Shown one piece after another: positions 63,613 through 64,000 of a DNA stretch of 64,000 bases. Source of the DNA: SIG636 sp045592105 (GTDB taxonomy: Bacteria; Bacillota; Clostridia; Oscillospirales; CAG-382); assembly GCA_045592105.1 (NCBI GenBank), contig JAZNUB010000041.1, positions 1-64,000 on the forward strand. The letters are read 5' to 3'. The position numbers were made by a program, and so were the translations under genes. The stretch's first letter is position 1. Each line of letters opens with the position of its first letter. A model generated the notes under the pieces. The model saw only the letters and a program-made list of their open reading frames with translations, was not told where the DNA came from and did no database searches.

Positions 63613-64000
63613 GCGCACTTTCGTTGCGCTTTTAGTGCTTTGCTTGCTTTTGTCGCTTGCAAGCTGTAAAAAAGAGCCCAAGCTTAAAGAGTATACGGAC
63701 GCGGTGGGCGGCTATTCGTTTTCCTACCCCGAAAATTGGGAGGTATACAGCGAGGGCGGAAACGCTTGTATCAGCATAGCGGACGTTGGCGGTGCGCTTC
63801 CGTTTGCTATGGTGCGCTTTTCTGCTTTCGAAAATAAAGAGGGTATTACCGCCGCAGAGTATTGGAACAACGGCGTGGAAGGCTTTTCTACGATTTATGA
63901 AAGCTATAACATCCTTCAAAACAAGCGCGGTGTGTTTGAAAAAGAGGGTGTAGGCAGTGCCTACGGCGCAGTTGTGGAGGTAAGCTTGAAGGGCGAAACC
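63587..64000 (+). CDS. Lipoprotein, partial at window end (TTG start)
   Basis: The frame opens with TTG at 63587, preceded by GGTGAGGA at 8 bp, and gives a textbook lipoprotein signal: KRTFVALLVLCLLLSLASC with Cys at ~27. The mature part (YTDAVGGYSFSYPENWEVYSEGG...) looks like a PsbP/DUF-type beta-rich lipoprotein domain of the SYPENWEV class. There is no ATG, and the gene runs off the window at 64000. It overlaps the upstream gene, so the two are probably cotranslated. Confidence 0.7.
   Translation, partial: MLKSTSLLKRTFVALLVLCLLLSLASCKKEPKLKEYTDAVGGYSFSYPENWEVYSEGGNACISIADVGGALPFAMVRFSAFENKEGITAAEYWNNGVEGFSTIYESYNILQNKRGVFEKEGVGSAYGAVVEVSLKGET

Overview
This is a chromosomal window from a spore-lineage, low-to-mid GC Firmicute, most likely a gut-type member of the Clostridia. 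Evidence: the Gram-positive polC replicase, the pyrH-frr-uppS-cdsA-dxr-rseP-ispG-polC gene order, AddAB instead of RecBCD, spoIIR, and a dockerin-like protein. No rRNA, tRNA or CRISPR array was seen.

Layout. (1) Positions 1-24,436 are host core genome, almost all on the minus strand. It is one long housekeeping run: two surface proteins, pyrH, frr, uppS, cdsA, dxr, rseP, ispG, polC, a DUF362 ferredoxin protein, ispE, spoIIR, addB, addA and a secreted esterase. (2) Positions 24,564-27,300 are host plus-strand genes: dUTPase, thioredoxin, a metallo-beta-lactamase-fold hydrolase and a dockerin-like secreted protein. (3) Positions 27,369-27,640 are the severed 5' end of uvrB. (4) Positions 27,641 to about 56,105 are a 28.5 kb integrated element. 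(5) Positions 55,834-64,000 hold a complete uvrB whose first ~90 codons are carried by the element, then uvrA, a radical-SAM pair and two envelope proteins, the last cut by the window end.

The element is mosaic. From the left it carries a Kiwa-like antiphage pair (kwaA-kwaB), then a Xer-like tyrosine recombinase. Next come two adjacent gene modules (30,468-33,910 and 34,070-40,304), each bounded by a perfect inverted repeat of 55 or 59 bp. The four repeats share a dif-like dyad, ACAATAA-N7-TTATTGT. The 7-bp spacer is identical within each pair and different between pairs, as expected if each module is an independently invertible (or mobilisable) cassette recognised by one recombinase. Module A encodes a membrane-anchored pentapeptide-repeat protein, a PLP aminotransferase and a GNAT acetyltransferase. 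Module B encodes an FkbM-type methyltransferase, a 1207-residue SIR2-STAND NTPase (Avs5-like architecture) and a class III aminotransferase. To the right are a toxin-antitoxin-like HTH/DUF3990 pair and an excisionase-like protein. An envelope cassette follows: an AgrC/AgrA-like two-component system, two duplicated lipoproteins, an ABC-2 transporter, an MBOAT O-acyltransferase and a DHHW/AlgX-like partner. Two tandem tyrosine integrases close the element, the second with a frameshift. No relaxase, type IV secretion or phage structural genes are present, so it is a non-self-transmissible island.

The most notable observations are the paired-inverted-repeat modules beside a recombinase, integration into uvrB with restoration of the reading frame by an element-borne 5' end, and matched 21-bp-period LytTR-type operators upstream of both promoters of the envelope cassette.
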